A DNA stretch of 64,000 nt from Mesorhizobium sp. YIM 152430. Lineage in GTDB: Bacteria; Pseudomonadota; Alphaproteobacteria; Rhizobiales; Rhizobiaceae. The notes under the pieces were generated by a model. It worked only from the letters and a program-made list of their open reading frames with translations. It was not told the DNA's origin and did no database searches. This document shows, piece by piece, positions 8,995 through 17,535 of the stretch. The position numbers were made by a program, and so were the translations under genes. Each line of letters opens with the position of its first letter. The stretch's first letter is position 1. The stretch spans positions 35,340 through 99,339 of the forward strand of contig NZ_JARGES010000030.1 in assembly GCF_029210365.1 (NCBI RefSeq), given 5' to 3'.

Positions 8995-9924
8995 ATGACG
9001 CTGATCTTCAAATACGTTTCCGAAAGTGTCATCGGGCACGTCTTCGCCCGCGACGGACATGTCGGCATCAAATGTTCCCTGCCGCAGGATTACAACGACC
9101 CCTATGAGCTGTTTCTCGGCATCGACCTCGGTCAGGGATCTGAACTCCTCGCGACTTACAGTGATGTTGTGGGGGTAGTCCCTTCGCAGCTGACGACATG
9201 CTTTTCCAGGTCCCCGGTCGTGGCCCCGATGTGGGCTCATTATGCCGACAACCACCGGGGCTGCGTGATTGGCCTCGACGTGACCGCGTTACAGGATGCT
9301 TTTCCGGATCTGCTGGTGCGGGACATTTCCTACCGCGAGGGCCCGCACGAAGACCTTGTGCGGTTTACGCAGATGGCGGCCTATCGGAAGAAGCCCAGGG
9401 ACGCCATGGCGCTCCGACATGCCGTGACCTATCAAAGCTACTTCTCGAAATATCTCGAATGGAGCTACGAACAGGAGGTTCGGGCGGTCAATTTCGAGGC
9501 CTATGTCGAGGATGTTGGCGGCCACAAGGTCCTTTTCGTTCCCGGCTCATGCGTGACCGTGGTGATCGCGGGCGCCAAATCCACCGACGCGATGATGGCG
9601 GCCTTGCGCGCGGCGGCGGCCGAACTCGACGCCGATCTTTACCGCGAAAGGATCGGCCGTAGCTTTCCGACACCCTATCTGGTCGACGAGGCCGATACGA
9701 CCCGCATATTCGTCGACGGCGGCATCGCGGTTCCGGTCGGAAGCTGCGCGGAATGCGGAGAGCCGCTCAGAGCGGCGGGCAAGTTCTGCCCATGGTGTGC
9801 CATCGATGACGCCGACCGGCTGAACGCGGCGAGAAGCAACCCGTTCAGGATTCTGGACGGTCATGGGCTGCTCGATGACTATTTTGGGAATTTCCCGCAC
9901 CGGCCGCGCGTTCCCTACAGGTAG
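8995..9924 (+). CDS. DUF2971 protein with C-terminal zinc ribbon
   Basis: A 309-residue protein. The first 230 residues match the DUF2971 pattern: an N-terminal FKYVSE, a central SPVVAPMWAHYADNHRGCVI, and YLEWSYEQEVRAVNF later. DUF2971 proteins are often found near mobile and defence genes, and their activity is not established. The tail carries CAEC (C251, C254) and CPWC (C265, C268), which looks like a one-zinc ribbon, followed by about 40 residues. It is the last gene of the same-direction set starting at thsA, so it may be an unrecognised Thoeris accessory gene. An independent passenger is also possible. Confidence 0.78.
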   Translation: MTLIFKYVSESVIGHVFARDGHVGIKCSLPQDYNDPYELFLGIDLGQGSELLATYSDVVGVVPSQLTTCFSRSPVVAPMWAHYADNHRGCVIGLDVTALQDAFPDLLVRDISYREGPHEDLVRFTQMAAYRKKPRDAMALRHAVTYQSYFSKYLEWSYEQEVRAVNFEAYVEDVGGHKVLFVPGSCVTVVIAGAKSTDAMMAALRAAAAELDADLYRERIGRSFPTPYLVDEADTTRIFVDGGIAVPVGSCAECGEPLRAAGKFCPWCAIDDADRLNAARSNPFRILDGHGLLDDYFGNFPHRPRVPYR

Positions 9925-11066
9925 CTGGCGCGACTGGCCGCGTGCCCTACGGCACGGTCTTTCTGGATCGTCGCGCGCCGCCGTTGCCGAGGCCATGGCG
10001 TTTGCCATTTGTCAACGGGGCGCCCCTAGCCAGTACTGGTTTTGAAGGACCTGAAACTAGGGGCCGTCCAGCACCGCGGCACCGGCCTCTGGATCGAGAT
10101 GGCAACGATAGGTGATTTCGCAGACCTCTCGGTACAGTAGCCGAGGAATAAGCCCAAGTGTCTCGGTCAATCCGCTCAAGCGGACCAACTGCTTTCCACC
10201 CATGTTGGACTAATGGTGAACAACCTGCGCATGCCCGCTTTTGGGTTCCGATCAATCTAGCCTGAACGACGGGAATGGGGGCGCAAAGCTGAAGGTGGCG
10301 TACGTCTGCCATTTATTCCGGATGGATGTCATGCGGCATGCCCGAGCCGGGGTCGTGGTACTTTTCGAGGTCGATTGCGAGGGTGCCAGGATGTGGGCCT
10401 CTTTAGCGGTTTTGAATGCCCGCCGTTCGGCGCGGTCCGCTTCCGAGCGTTCGAGGAAGACCATCCAATCCTGACGCGCGGCAAGATGCTTTGGCGCGCC
10501 GTAATCGCCCGCCACCGATCAAGTAGAATGTCGGCGGCTTGGATCGCGTTCGTCACTGCGCCGGCCAATCCGCCGCGTTGCTGCAAGAAGACACGTGCAA
10601 GGCGATCAAAGCCTCGCTCGTCTATCAGTCTGCCTCTAGGGTGCGGACCCTAGTACTCGCTACAGACCACAAAGCGCGCCGTGTTGGACACAGTAAGCAC
10701 TGATTACAACCGATTGCCGTTAGTCACGACCGTCGTGGAAATCGAAAAAATAGGCCGACGGGACCCTCAAAATTCGCCCTTGGCCGCTGATTCTCCCATC
10801 AGCGTACGTGACCGACTCGTGTCTGCCCCGTGAGGCGTGGTGCGAGTTGCCGTCGTCGATCCCGCCATTCGAGCCCTTAAGGGCCTGCTCTAAATAACAT
10901 TTACAGAATCTACAAACCGCTTACTGTAAAGATAAAGTTTACAACTCTATCGCCAAAACATTCGTTCTTATAATCTGTCTTTTCCAAATCAACAATATGT
11001 TTGATTGACTTTTTCTGATAAAAATCACGTTGGTGGCGCAGCTTTCAACATTATGGGAACTCCACA
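9925..11066. other. Long gene-poor spacer, AT-rich at its right end
   Basis: More than 1.1 kb with no intact gene. A minus-strand coding remnant is listed separately (10252-10660). Around 10885 to 11010 base composition drops to strongly AT-rich, unlike the rest of the window, suggesting acquired DNA or a promoter region for the gene at 11067. Confidence 0.5.
10252..10660 (-). pseudogene. Frameshifted coding remnant, unknown family
   Basis: Two minus-strand frames join into one protein-like stretch if one frameshift near 10510 is allowed: ERGFDRLARVFLQQRGGLAG and AIQAADILLDRW, then GAPKHLAARQDWMVFLERSE and ADRAERRAFKTAKEAH. Composition is typical of real alphaproteobacterial protein, unlike the antisense. 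I do not recognise the family with certainty; plasmid mobilisation or transfer proteins have similar helical, Arg/Ala-rich segments. Stop codons flank both ends, so it is a fragment. Confidence 0.3.
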
Positions 11067-11594
11067 ATGCGCACTGCCCACATTTACCGCCAGCATATCG
11101 ATCCCGAGCCCACGGGCGAGACTTTTTGGTCCGAGTTTGGAGAGATCAGGACACGCATCATCAAAGCTTTGCTTCCATACCAACCCGAATGGCCATTCCT
11201 CCGCTATGTGCGAGGAAAGCACGCCGGCTTTGAGGACATTCTCCACGTCAGTCAAGTACCGGACTTGGCCGCTCTTTCAATCGATCGAACCGTGGTCGAA
11301 CGATGGGAAAGAGCAACCAGGCACGAAGAGCTGTCTGACTCGGCCATCTCATTTGTGTCTGCAGAATTTCAGGAACTCGTGCTGGCGGACGTGGTCTGCG
11401 CGACCGCGCTCTTCAATTATGAGGTGGATCTTGAGCCGTATAGCTTCCGTCTACCGCACTACATCTTCCCTCAGGATGCGCGGTTCGATCTATTGCGCTT
11501 GATGGCTATCGCGAAGCCAGACCACCTCGATCGGAGCGAGCTGAGCTCTGTGCACGCCGGATTTCAGCAAACGGCGGAGGAATGGTCATGCTGA
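11067..11594 (+). CDS. Hypothetical protein
   Basis: A 175-residue soluble protein of unknown function, starting MRTAHIYRQHIDPEPTGETF. No signal peptide, membrane segment or known motif is visible. The amino acid composition is normal and the frame is the longest locally, supporting a real gene. It lies directly downstream of an AT-rich stretch that could hold its promoter and upstream of the integrase module. Confidence 0.5.
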   Translation: MRTAHIYRQHIDPEPTGETFWSEFGEIRTRIIKALLPYQPEWPFLRYVRGKHAGFEDILHVSQVPDLAALSIDRTVVERWERATRHEELSDSAISFVSAEFQELVLADVVCATALFNYEVDLEPYSFRLPHYIFPQDARFDLLRLMAIAKPDHLDRSELSSVHAGFQQTAEEWSC

Positions 11595-11873
11595 GCCGAT
11601 CCGCTGTAGCTGGTGCGCAAGCGGACGAGCGATGCAGTGTGACTCGCGCATCTGGAATTCCGACCTAACGCTACGCTGCCTCAAGCTATGCTGACAAGCC
11701 GCTCAGAGCGTCATCGCGAGTTAGCAAACGAAAGGCTTCGTGTCTCGTTGCGATACTGCGACCTACCCTTCACGTCATAAGCTTTGCCGGCGGCGCCTCG
11801 GCAAGGTTCTGTCAGCGACTTTTCGCCCAGCGAAAGTGATCTGTTTTTATGGAAAACGAAATGGAGAAACCAA

Positions 11874-12551
11874 ATGGACTGGGGACTCCCGGATTGGCGC
11901 AGCCCAGCAGCATACGGGAAAACCGAGACCTGGCCGGACTACCGATGGCGTTGGGAATTTGCGCGCCGGCGCCAGGATGTTCGCCAAGAGTTCTGGGCCT
12001 ATGCCGAGCAAACATACGAGTATCTGAGGCAGTCTCCCGACTATGCCTCGATAACCAAGGAGGAAGGTAGGACTCCTAACGAGCCTGGTTTCTGGGCGAT
12101 GGTTCCAGGAAGACCACGCTTTGGGATGGTCGGGATTCCCAATCCCTCAATCGCTGACCATCCGAACCTAAGCGGTCTTTTCTCAAAGGACTACGGTTCG
12201 TTTTGTGTCGGTCGGGGCGAGGGTTGGCCGGACGACTACTTCCCTCCATTGCTGGATGTGCCTGAAGGCACGGTCGCGATTGTGTTCAGCTTGAACCGAC
12301 CACATCGCGCGCAGCTTGCTCAAGCAAAAGCAACCCTAATGCAGTTTGGGAGCCCACCACAGCGGCGCAGGCACGCTGCGGTATGGCTGCAATATCTTCG
12401 GATCTTAGACGCCAGAGAAGATCGCGCTTCATTTGCTGCCATCGCTAAAATCGTTCTTCGGCGCGACCCGGAAAGGCAGGAAAGTGCGGTGCAAGCGGCC
12501 CGGCAAAGCTGGCTGCAAGCGCGGAGACTAATGTCCAGTTGGCCAATTTAG
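11874..12551 (+). CDS. DUF6499/DUF2285-like regulator of a mobile element
   Basis: A 225-residue protein whose N terminus, DWGLPDWRSPAAYGKTETWP followed by DYRWRWEFARRRQDVRQEFW, matches the transcriptional-regulator-like DUF6499 domain often joined to DUF2285 in integrative elements of alphaproteobacteria. The C terminus is rich in helices (QLAQAKATLMQFG, LQARRLMSSWPI), as in DUF2285. The ATG at 11874 is preferred because GGAG lies seven bases upstream. It precedes two integrases in the same direction, as expected for an element's regulatory end. A hairpin terminator follows at 12600. Confidence 0.65.
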   Translation: MDWGLPDWRSPAAYGKTETWPDYRWRWEFARRRQDVRQEFWAYAEQTYEYLRQSPDYASITKEEGRTPNEPGFWAMVPGRPRFGMVGIPNPSIADHPNLSGLFSKDYGSFCVGRGEGWPDDYFPPLLDVPEGTVAIVFSLNRPHRAQLAQAKATLMQFGSPPQRRRHAAVWLQYLRILDAREDRASFAAIAKIVLRRDPERQESAVQAARQSWLQARRLMSSWPI

Positions 12552-12599
12552 AAGTTTGTGCGCCAGAGCCAAAACTGTGATCGATAGGTGGCGTCCACC

Positions 12600-12619
12600 G
12601 CGCCAGCAAGGCGCTTTTT
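12600..12619 (+). terminator. Intrinsic terminator after the DUF6499-like gene
   Basis: Stem GCGCC (12600-12604), loop AGCAA, stem GGCGC (12610-12614), then five T. It lies 49 bases after the gene and separates it from the integrases. Confidence 0.6.
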
Positions 12620-12775
12620 GGGGCGTCTTCGATTTCTCCAGTGACAGCATATTCGATCGTTGTGAGGCGGCTGCGCACTGGAAATATTGGTACTTTCTAT
12701 GGGTGGGTAATCATATAACCCGCTTAAATCGAAAGCGCCCCTATCACCTGAACATTGAGGGATAGGAGCTCCAAA

Positions 12776-14455
12776 ATGAAAGATCATCACCGTCAAATCC
12801 GGACCCTGGCCGACGTGCGCCAGGCCATCAAGAACACCGACCACCCCAAAGCACGCCGCGACAGGTGGACTACAGCGCTCAATTCCCTCGAGCATCATTC
12901 CGGAGTACCGCTCCATAACATTCCGTTGGATCGCGAGGTCATCCGCAGCGTTTTCGCCACGGTCAATCCGCGGTCCAGGGGAATTGGAGTACGGACGTGG
13001 ACCAATGTACGAAGCCGCTGCAATACCGTCATCAAAGTAGTTCTAAATGGCTCCTCAGTTGCGCTGACGGAGCGTCTGCCTCTGTCCGCCTCGTGGCAGA
13101 AGGTCCGCGGTCATCTCCGGGGTAAGGGCGAGCAGCATCCACTATCGAGCCTGATGACCTGGGCAAGCAGGGAGGGCATTGAGCCGCAGGATGTCGATGA
13201 GGACGTGATTAAACGCTTCAATGATGCCCGCGATGACTCCCTTCGACCCAATTCGAGCAGGTATCAACGCAGCCGGTTGAGGATCTGGAACATTGTTCGC
13301 GAAAGATCTCCAGAGCTCGGCTTGGCCTGCCTGGCTGTGCCGCTCATCCAGTTACGTCGCAAACGCGTTCCGCCGAGCGCGTTTCGGGATGAGTTCTGGC
13401 AAGATACGGCTGCGTATTTGCGCTGGGCTGGCGGGGCCGATCCATTTGACTCCAACGCGCGAAAGCGCGCGCTTTCCGAGCAGACCCTTCGGGCGCAATG
13501 GGCACATTTGCATGCTGCTGCGGATGCCCTTGTGAAATCCGGTGTCGACATCTCCTCGATCCGGTCGATCTCAGACCTTCTGACGCCGGAAAGAGTGCGG
13601 ACCATATGCCGAATCCGTTTCGAGGGATCCGGCTATAAGCACACGGCGCTCAATTTCGAAATGGGGAGGACACTGGTTCAAGTGGGCAATTGGATAGGGC
13701 TTGCTGCGCCGCAGCTATCGGAGATCCGCAGCATCACTCGCCGCCAGAAAAGACCCGAGCCTAAGATGACCGAGAAGAATAAGAAGATCGTTGGCCGCTT
13801 TGAAGACGATGAGCTCCGCCAGCGTTTGGTCCATCTCCCCGAGCTTCTCCTTGAAGAGGCCCGTCACCAGACGGGATGCAAGCGTTCGCGACTAGCCAAG
13901 ATACATGCTGCACTGGCGATCGGGTGCCTAACATTGTTTCCCGTCCGATTGATGAACTTGGCAAGCCTTCGGTTTGGCGAGCATATTGACCTCACTTGCG
14001 GCTTCGGCACCATTCGGTTTCCACGTGAGCAGGTCAAGAACGAGCAGCCGCTCGAGTTCGACATTCCTCCCCATTATGCAGCCCTCCTGAAGGAGTACCA
14101 CGACGAACTCGGTCCATTGCTGACTGGCAAGATACGAGAGCGCGTTTTCGTGAATACGGATGGGACACCCAAACGTTCTGGGCCACTCAGCACCCTCATT
14201 AAGAGCTACGCAGTTCGGTATCTCGGCGTCTCGATCAATCCACATGCCTTCCGGCATTTGGCTGCAAAGTTCATCCTCGATGACAATCCGGGGGCCCACG
14301 TCGTGGTCCAGCACCTGCTGGGACACAAGAACTTGGAGACCACTGCGACCTTCTACGCTGGAACAGACACTAAGCGCGCCGCTCGCCACCACCACATGTT
14401 GCTAATGCGGCAGATGGAAGCTCCGGCATCATCCAGTGTCAAAGGTGCAGCATGA
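12776..14455 (+). CDS. Tyrosine recombinase/integrase 1
   Basis: A 559-residue site-specific recombinase. The C-terminal catalytic domain shows the first Arg in LFPVRLMNLASLRF, the HAFRH box (H-x-x-R) and HLLGHKNLETTATFYAG, where the Tyr is the DNA-cleaving nucleophile. The N-terminal half would bind the core site. The ATG at 12776 is favoured over an upstream TTG because GGATAGGAG lies just before it. Its last codons overlap the start of the second recombinase (ATGA), so both are made together. No tRNA gene or direct repeat that would mark an attachment site was found beside it. Confidence 0.85.
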   Translation: MKDHHRQIRTLADVRQAIKNTDHPKARRDRWTTALNSLEHHSGVPLHNIPLDREVIRSVFATVNPRSRGIGVRTWTNVRSRCNTVIKVVLNGSSVALTERLPLSASWQKVRGHLRGKGEQHPLSSLMTWASREGIEPQDVDEDVIKRFNDARDDSLRPNSSRYQRSRLRIWNIVRERSPELGLACLAVPLIQLRRKRVPPSAFRDEFWQDTAAYLRWAGGADPFDSNARKRALSEQTLRAQWAHLHAAADALVKSGVDISSIRSISDLLTPERVRTICRIRFEGSGYKHTALNFEMGRTLVQVGNWIGLAAPQLSEIRSITRRQKRPEPKMTEKNKKIVGRFEDDELRQRLVHLPELLLEEARHQTGCKRSRLAKIHAALAIGCLTLFPVRLMNLASLRFGEHIDLTCGFGTIRFPREQVKNEQPLEFDIPPHYAALLKEYHDELGPLLTGKIRERVFVNTDGTPKRSGPLSTLIKSYAVRYLGVSINPHAFRHLAAKFILDDNPGAHVVVQHLLGHKNLETTATFYAGTDTKRAARHHHMLLMRQMEAPASSSVKGAA

Positions 14456-15495
14456 CCGCTCCAACAATAAACCGGGGGCTCGGGATGGCCGATTGGCCCC
14501 CGGACGACCAGCGCCTCTGGGAAAGCCATTTGGCGCGGAACAATGATCCTTTTGAAGGGGCCGAATCGGTCTTGTCGCCTGTCACGATCAGGGGGCGCAG
14601 GTACACTTGGGGCATCTTTCTGGCGTTTGTAAGAAGGAGCGATCCGAACCTGCTCAAGCTCCCTCTCCATCTACGTCTAACTAGAGGCGTTATTGAGCAT
14701 TTCGTTGCCGATTGTCGTCAGAGATGTCGCGACACGACGGTGGTCGTACACTTGGAGCGCCTCTATTTTGTAGCGCGCTCACTCTGCCCAGCGCAAGACT
14801 TTCACTGGATCTACCAGATTGCGCGGCGGATTGCTGCGCGCGCCCCACGCATCGTTCATCCCGTAGTTGTCTCGACCCAGCTATATCGTGTCGGGATCGA
14901 GGGCTTGAGACAAGCCCAGGCTGGCGAAGTTTGCGAACGCTACCTCGGTCGCGCGAGGGCCTTCAGGGATGCCCTGTTGGTTAGCATATTGGTTATTGCT
15001 CCTATGCGACGAGGAAACTTGGCCGCTTTGCGATTGAGCGACCTAACAAAGGTGGGAAAAATATGGCATATCGCTGCTCGGGCTGAGCATGCAAAGACCC
15101 GCACGCCTGTAGAATATGAGGTTCCGTCTCACCTTGCGCAGGCTCTTGACGTCTATCTCACTGAAATAAGGCCACAGTTCCCTGACGCTGATATACATGA
15201 CGGGCTTTGGCCATCGTTGAACGGATGCCCGTTACGAGCAACTTCCATAGCACGACTTATCAAGGACTATACCTTCTCCCAACTTGGAATGAGTGTGTCG
15301 CCTCACGGGTTCCGCAGAGCTGCTGCGGCCTTAATCGCGCAGGTGGACCCGGAGAACATCCACAGCGCCAAGGATCTTCTCGGGCATCACGACTTCCGCA
15401 TCACGGAGCGGCACTACTTGCCCGCCGCGCAAACTCGACGAGCGGGGCGAGAACTCACGCGAGTGCTACGGTTTGAAGAATGGGTGCAGCGTTGA
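14452..15495 (+). CDS. Tyrosine recombinase/integrase 2
   Basis: A 347-residue tyrosine recombinase. Catalytic signatures: APMRRGNLAALRLSDL (first Arg), SPHGFRRAAAAL (H-x-x-R), DLLGHHDFRITERHYLP (His and nucleophile Tyr). It starts at an ATG inside the stop of the first recombinase, a translational coupling typical of multi-recombinase modules such as the recombinase-in-trio elements; here only two genes are present. The 15.5 to 16.1 kb region downstream has no third recombinase. Both proteins are probably needed for one element's integration. Confidence 0.85.
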   Translation: MTAPTINRGLGMADWPPDDQRLWESHLARNNDPFEGAESVLSPVTIRGRRYTWGIFLAFVRRSDPNLLKLPLHLRLTRGVIEHFVADCRQRCRDTTVVVHLERLYFVARSLCPAQDFHWIYQIARRIAARAPRIVHPVVVSTQLYRVGIEGLRQAQAGEVCERYLGRARAFRDALLVSILVIAPMRRGNLAALRLSDLTKVGKIWHIAARAEHAKTRTPVEYEVPSHLAQALDVYLTEIRPQFPDADIHDGLWPSLNGCPLRATSIARLIKDYTFSQLGMSVSPHGFRRAAAALIAQVDPENIHSAKDLLGHHDFRITERHYLPAAQTRRAGRELTRVLRFEEWVQR

Positions 15496-15846
15496 GCGCG
15501 CATCCGTCGCAATTCCGGACACGGCTTAGCTCGGCAGGCATGCAGATTTGCCGGCGCAGGCGGCACCGCCGGGACGCGCGCTCTCGAGCCGGACCTGGCC
15601 GAATGTTCGCAGCCAATACACATCCATCCGCGATTCCCGAGTTCAGGAGAGGGATATGAGAACAGATCTTGGTGGAAAATTGCGGCGAACTCCTGACCGT
15701 TGTTGCCGAACCGCCATCTGCGTTGACTGTTACCTCGTTGGTAGCTGTCGGCTTGGCATCCTTAGTGAACCTCGGGCGACGCACCCGCGGGTTCGCCGCC
15801 CGGTTCGGAGGATCCGATGAGGCGCGCGTGTTCGCAGGATAAGCGC
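15496..15846. other. Spacer downstream of integrases
   Basis: About 350 bases with no convincing gene, repeat or attachment site. Confidence 0.4.
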
Positions 15847-16110
15847 ATGGATGCACGGATCGCAATCATCGAACTGCGCAGCCTCCTCGTCGCGGATTCC
15901 TTCATTGGGCTTGACCGACGAAAACATCTCATTCGTCGCGCCACCTCCCTTGTCGATGAGCCTGTCGAGAGAGTGCTGATCGCGGCGCGCATGAGCGCAA
16001 TGATAGCAAGCAGGTTCGGGCGAAATCCAGACAACCTCGAACCGTCTCGTCCAACCCTGGCCGCTCTAAGATTACTCGATCTCCTGCAAAACCAGCGGAG
16101 GAAAACTTAG
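15847..16110 (+). CDS. Small hypothetical protein
   Basis: An 87-residue frame beginning MDARIAIIELRSLLVADSFI. It is mostly helical and lacks any motif I know. It could start further upstream at 15817. Low certainty that it is expressed; it sits between the integrases and IS remnants. Confidence 0.35.
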   Translation: MDARIAIIELRSLLVADSFIGLDRRKHLIRRATSLVDEPVERVLIAARMSAMIASRFGRNPDNLEPSRPTLAALRLLDLLQNQRRKT

Positions 16111-16211
16111 TGCGCATACAGCCCAAGAAGGCTGTCTCCGTGGCGAGTTCTTGTTGATTCTTCTTGAATCCGCTCATGCCTACGCAAATCCTTGCCTGAA
16201 TCAAACATAAG

Positions 16212-16440
16212 CGGGCTGCGGGTGATCCAACTGCCAAATGAGGTGGACATGCGTCGGCACGAGAACCTGCTCGACATAGGGTGCGGATCTTCGCCCGTTG
16301 ATGGGGCCGTCGAAGACGGAGGGCGCCTCGATGCGGTCGTAGCGCAACGCCGCGATCAGGGTCAGCGTCTTCCAGTGGCCATGCGGAACGCAAGCCTGCA
16401 ATCTGTGGCCGCGCGGCGCCAGCCTATCAGGCGGTCGATC
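16212..16440 (-). pseudogene. IS630-family transposase fragment
   Basis: The minus strand reads ACVPHGHWKTLTLIAALRYD and APSVFDGPINGRR, then YVEQVLVPT, a stretch typical of the DDE domain of IS630-type OrfB. A one-base shift near 16400 separates it from a further upstream GW-AP-RG match. After VLVPT the homology ends. It is a truncated and frameshifted relic lying beside the IS3 copy. Confidence 0.6.
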
Positions 16441-16450
16441 AGTGTTTGAG

Positions 16451-17047
16451 TCAGACCGCCCAGGAACTGGCCATGATCTTTTGACTATCAGTGTTCATGA
16501 TCTCGGGCGAGCCGAAGCGATGGATCGCCTCGTTCAGCGCATCGACACAGAAGTCCGCTTCCAGCGTGTTCGAGATGCGCCAGGTCAGCACCTTGCGGGT
16601 GAACCAGTCCATAATCGCCACCAGATAGAGGAAGCCACGCCGCATCGGCAGGTAGGTGATGTCGGCGCACCAGACCTGATTGGGCCGGTCGACCCGCAAC
16701 CCGCCCAGCAAATAGGGGTAGGTCTTGTGCCCCTTCGCGGGCCTGCTCGTGTCCGGCTTCTGGAAGATCGGCATCAGCCGCATGAGGCGCATCAGCCGCC
16801 GAACGCGCTTGACGTTCACGGCATGGCCCTCGTTCCGCAGGTGCCAGGTCATCTGCTGCACGCCGTAGAAGGGCGTCTCCAGGAACTGCTTGTCGATCAG
16901 CTTCATGAGGGCGAGGTTCACCTCTGTCTCACCCTGCGGCTCGTAGTAAAACGATGACCGCGAGATCGACAGCAGGCGGCATTGCGCACCCACCGACAGA
17001 AAGGGGTGGCTTCGTTCGATCATCCCGCGTCTCATTTCCCGCCCCAA
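16451..17047 (-). pseudogene. IS3-family transposase OrfB, 3' truncated
   Basis: A 198-residue protein; the family is normally about 270. It has the HTH_21 region (FLSVGAQCRLLSISRSSFYY) and the start of the integrase core with the first catalytic Asp in PNQVWCADITYLPMRRGFLY. The normal sequence ends at SPEIMNTD, where the second Asp sits, and then runs into unrelated residues and a stop, so the glutamate-bearing C terminus and the left inverted repeat are missing. Overlaps orfA by 16 bases. Confidence 0.82.
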
Positions 17048-17325
17048 GGCTTGAGCTTTCGCGACAAAAAATCGTTGGCCACAGCCAACTCCCCGATCTT
17101 GGCGTGCAGCGCCCGAACGGTCTCCTCGTCAACCTCAGCGGTCTTCTTGCCGCCCCGCTCGAAGATGTCAGCCGCACCGTCAAGCAGCGCCTTCTTCCAC
17201 TGGTGGATCATCGTTGGGTGCACGCCATATTCGGCGGCCAGTTCCGACACGGTGGGCTCGCCCTTCACGGCTTCTAGCGCCACGCGAGCCTTGAAGCCCG
17301 CGTCATGGTTCCTGCGTTTGCGCAT
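17032..17325 (-). mobile_element. IS3-family transposase OrfA
   Basis: A 97-residue HTH protein: MRKRRNHDAGFKARVALEAV, SELAAEYGVHPTMIHQWKKA, and a C-terminal leucine-zipper-like segment (VRALHAKIGELAVANDFLSR). It is the usual upstream partner of OrfB and appears intact, though its OrfB is truncated, so the element cannot move on its own. Confidence 0.85.
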
Positions 17326-17394
17326 GTTCTGATCTCCTCGTCATTGGAGATCAGCAGACGTCAGATCGTAGCTTCCGTCACCGTCCGATTTCTG

Positions 17395-17535
17395 GGGCGG
17401 TGCTCAGAGCGCTACTTCAATCGCATCAAACACGTCCGCGGCATCGCAAAGAGAGACGACAAGGACCCCGCGGGCTACCTCGCCGCAATCAAACTCATCT
17501 CGCCCCGCATCTGGTGCCAAGCGTTCACGACTTAG
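17395..17535 (+). pseudogene. IS5-family transposase C-terminal fragment
   Basis: Reads LGRCSERYFNRIKHVRGIAK and KDPAGYLAAIKLISPRIWCQ, the typical end of an IS5-group transposase. Only about 45 residues remain. Its DNA resembles the fragment at the right edge of the window (63944-64000), indicating two copies of the same IS type. Confidence 0.7.
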
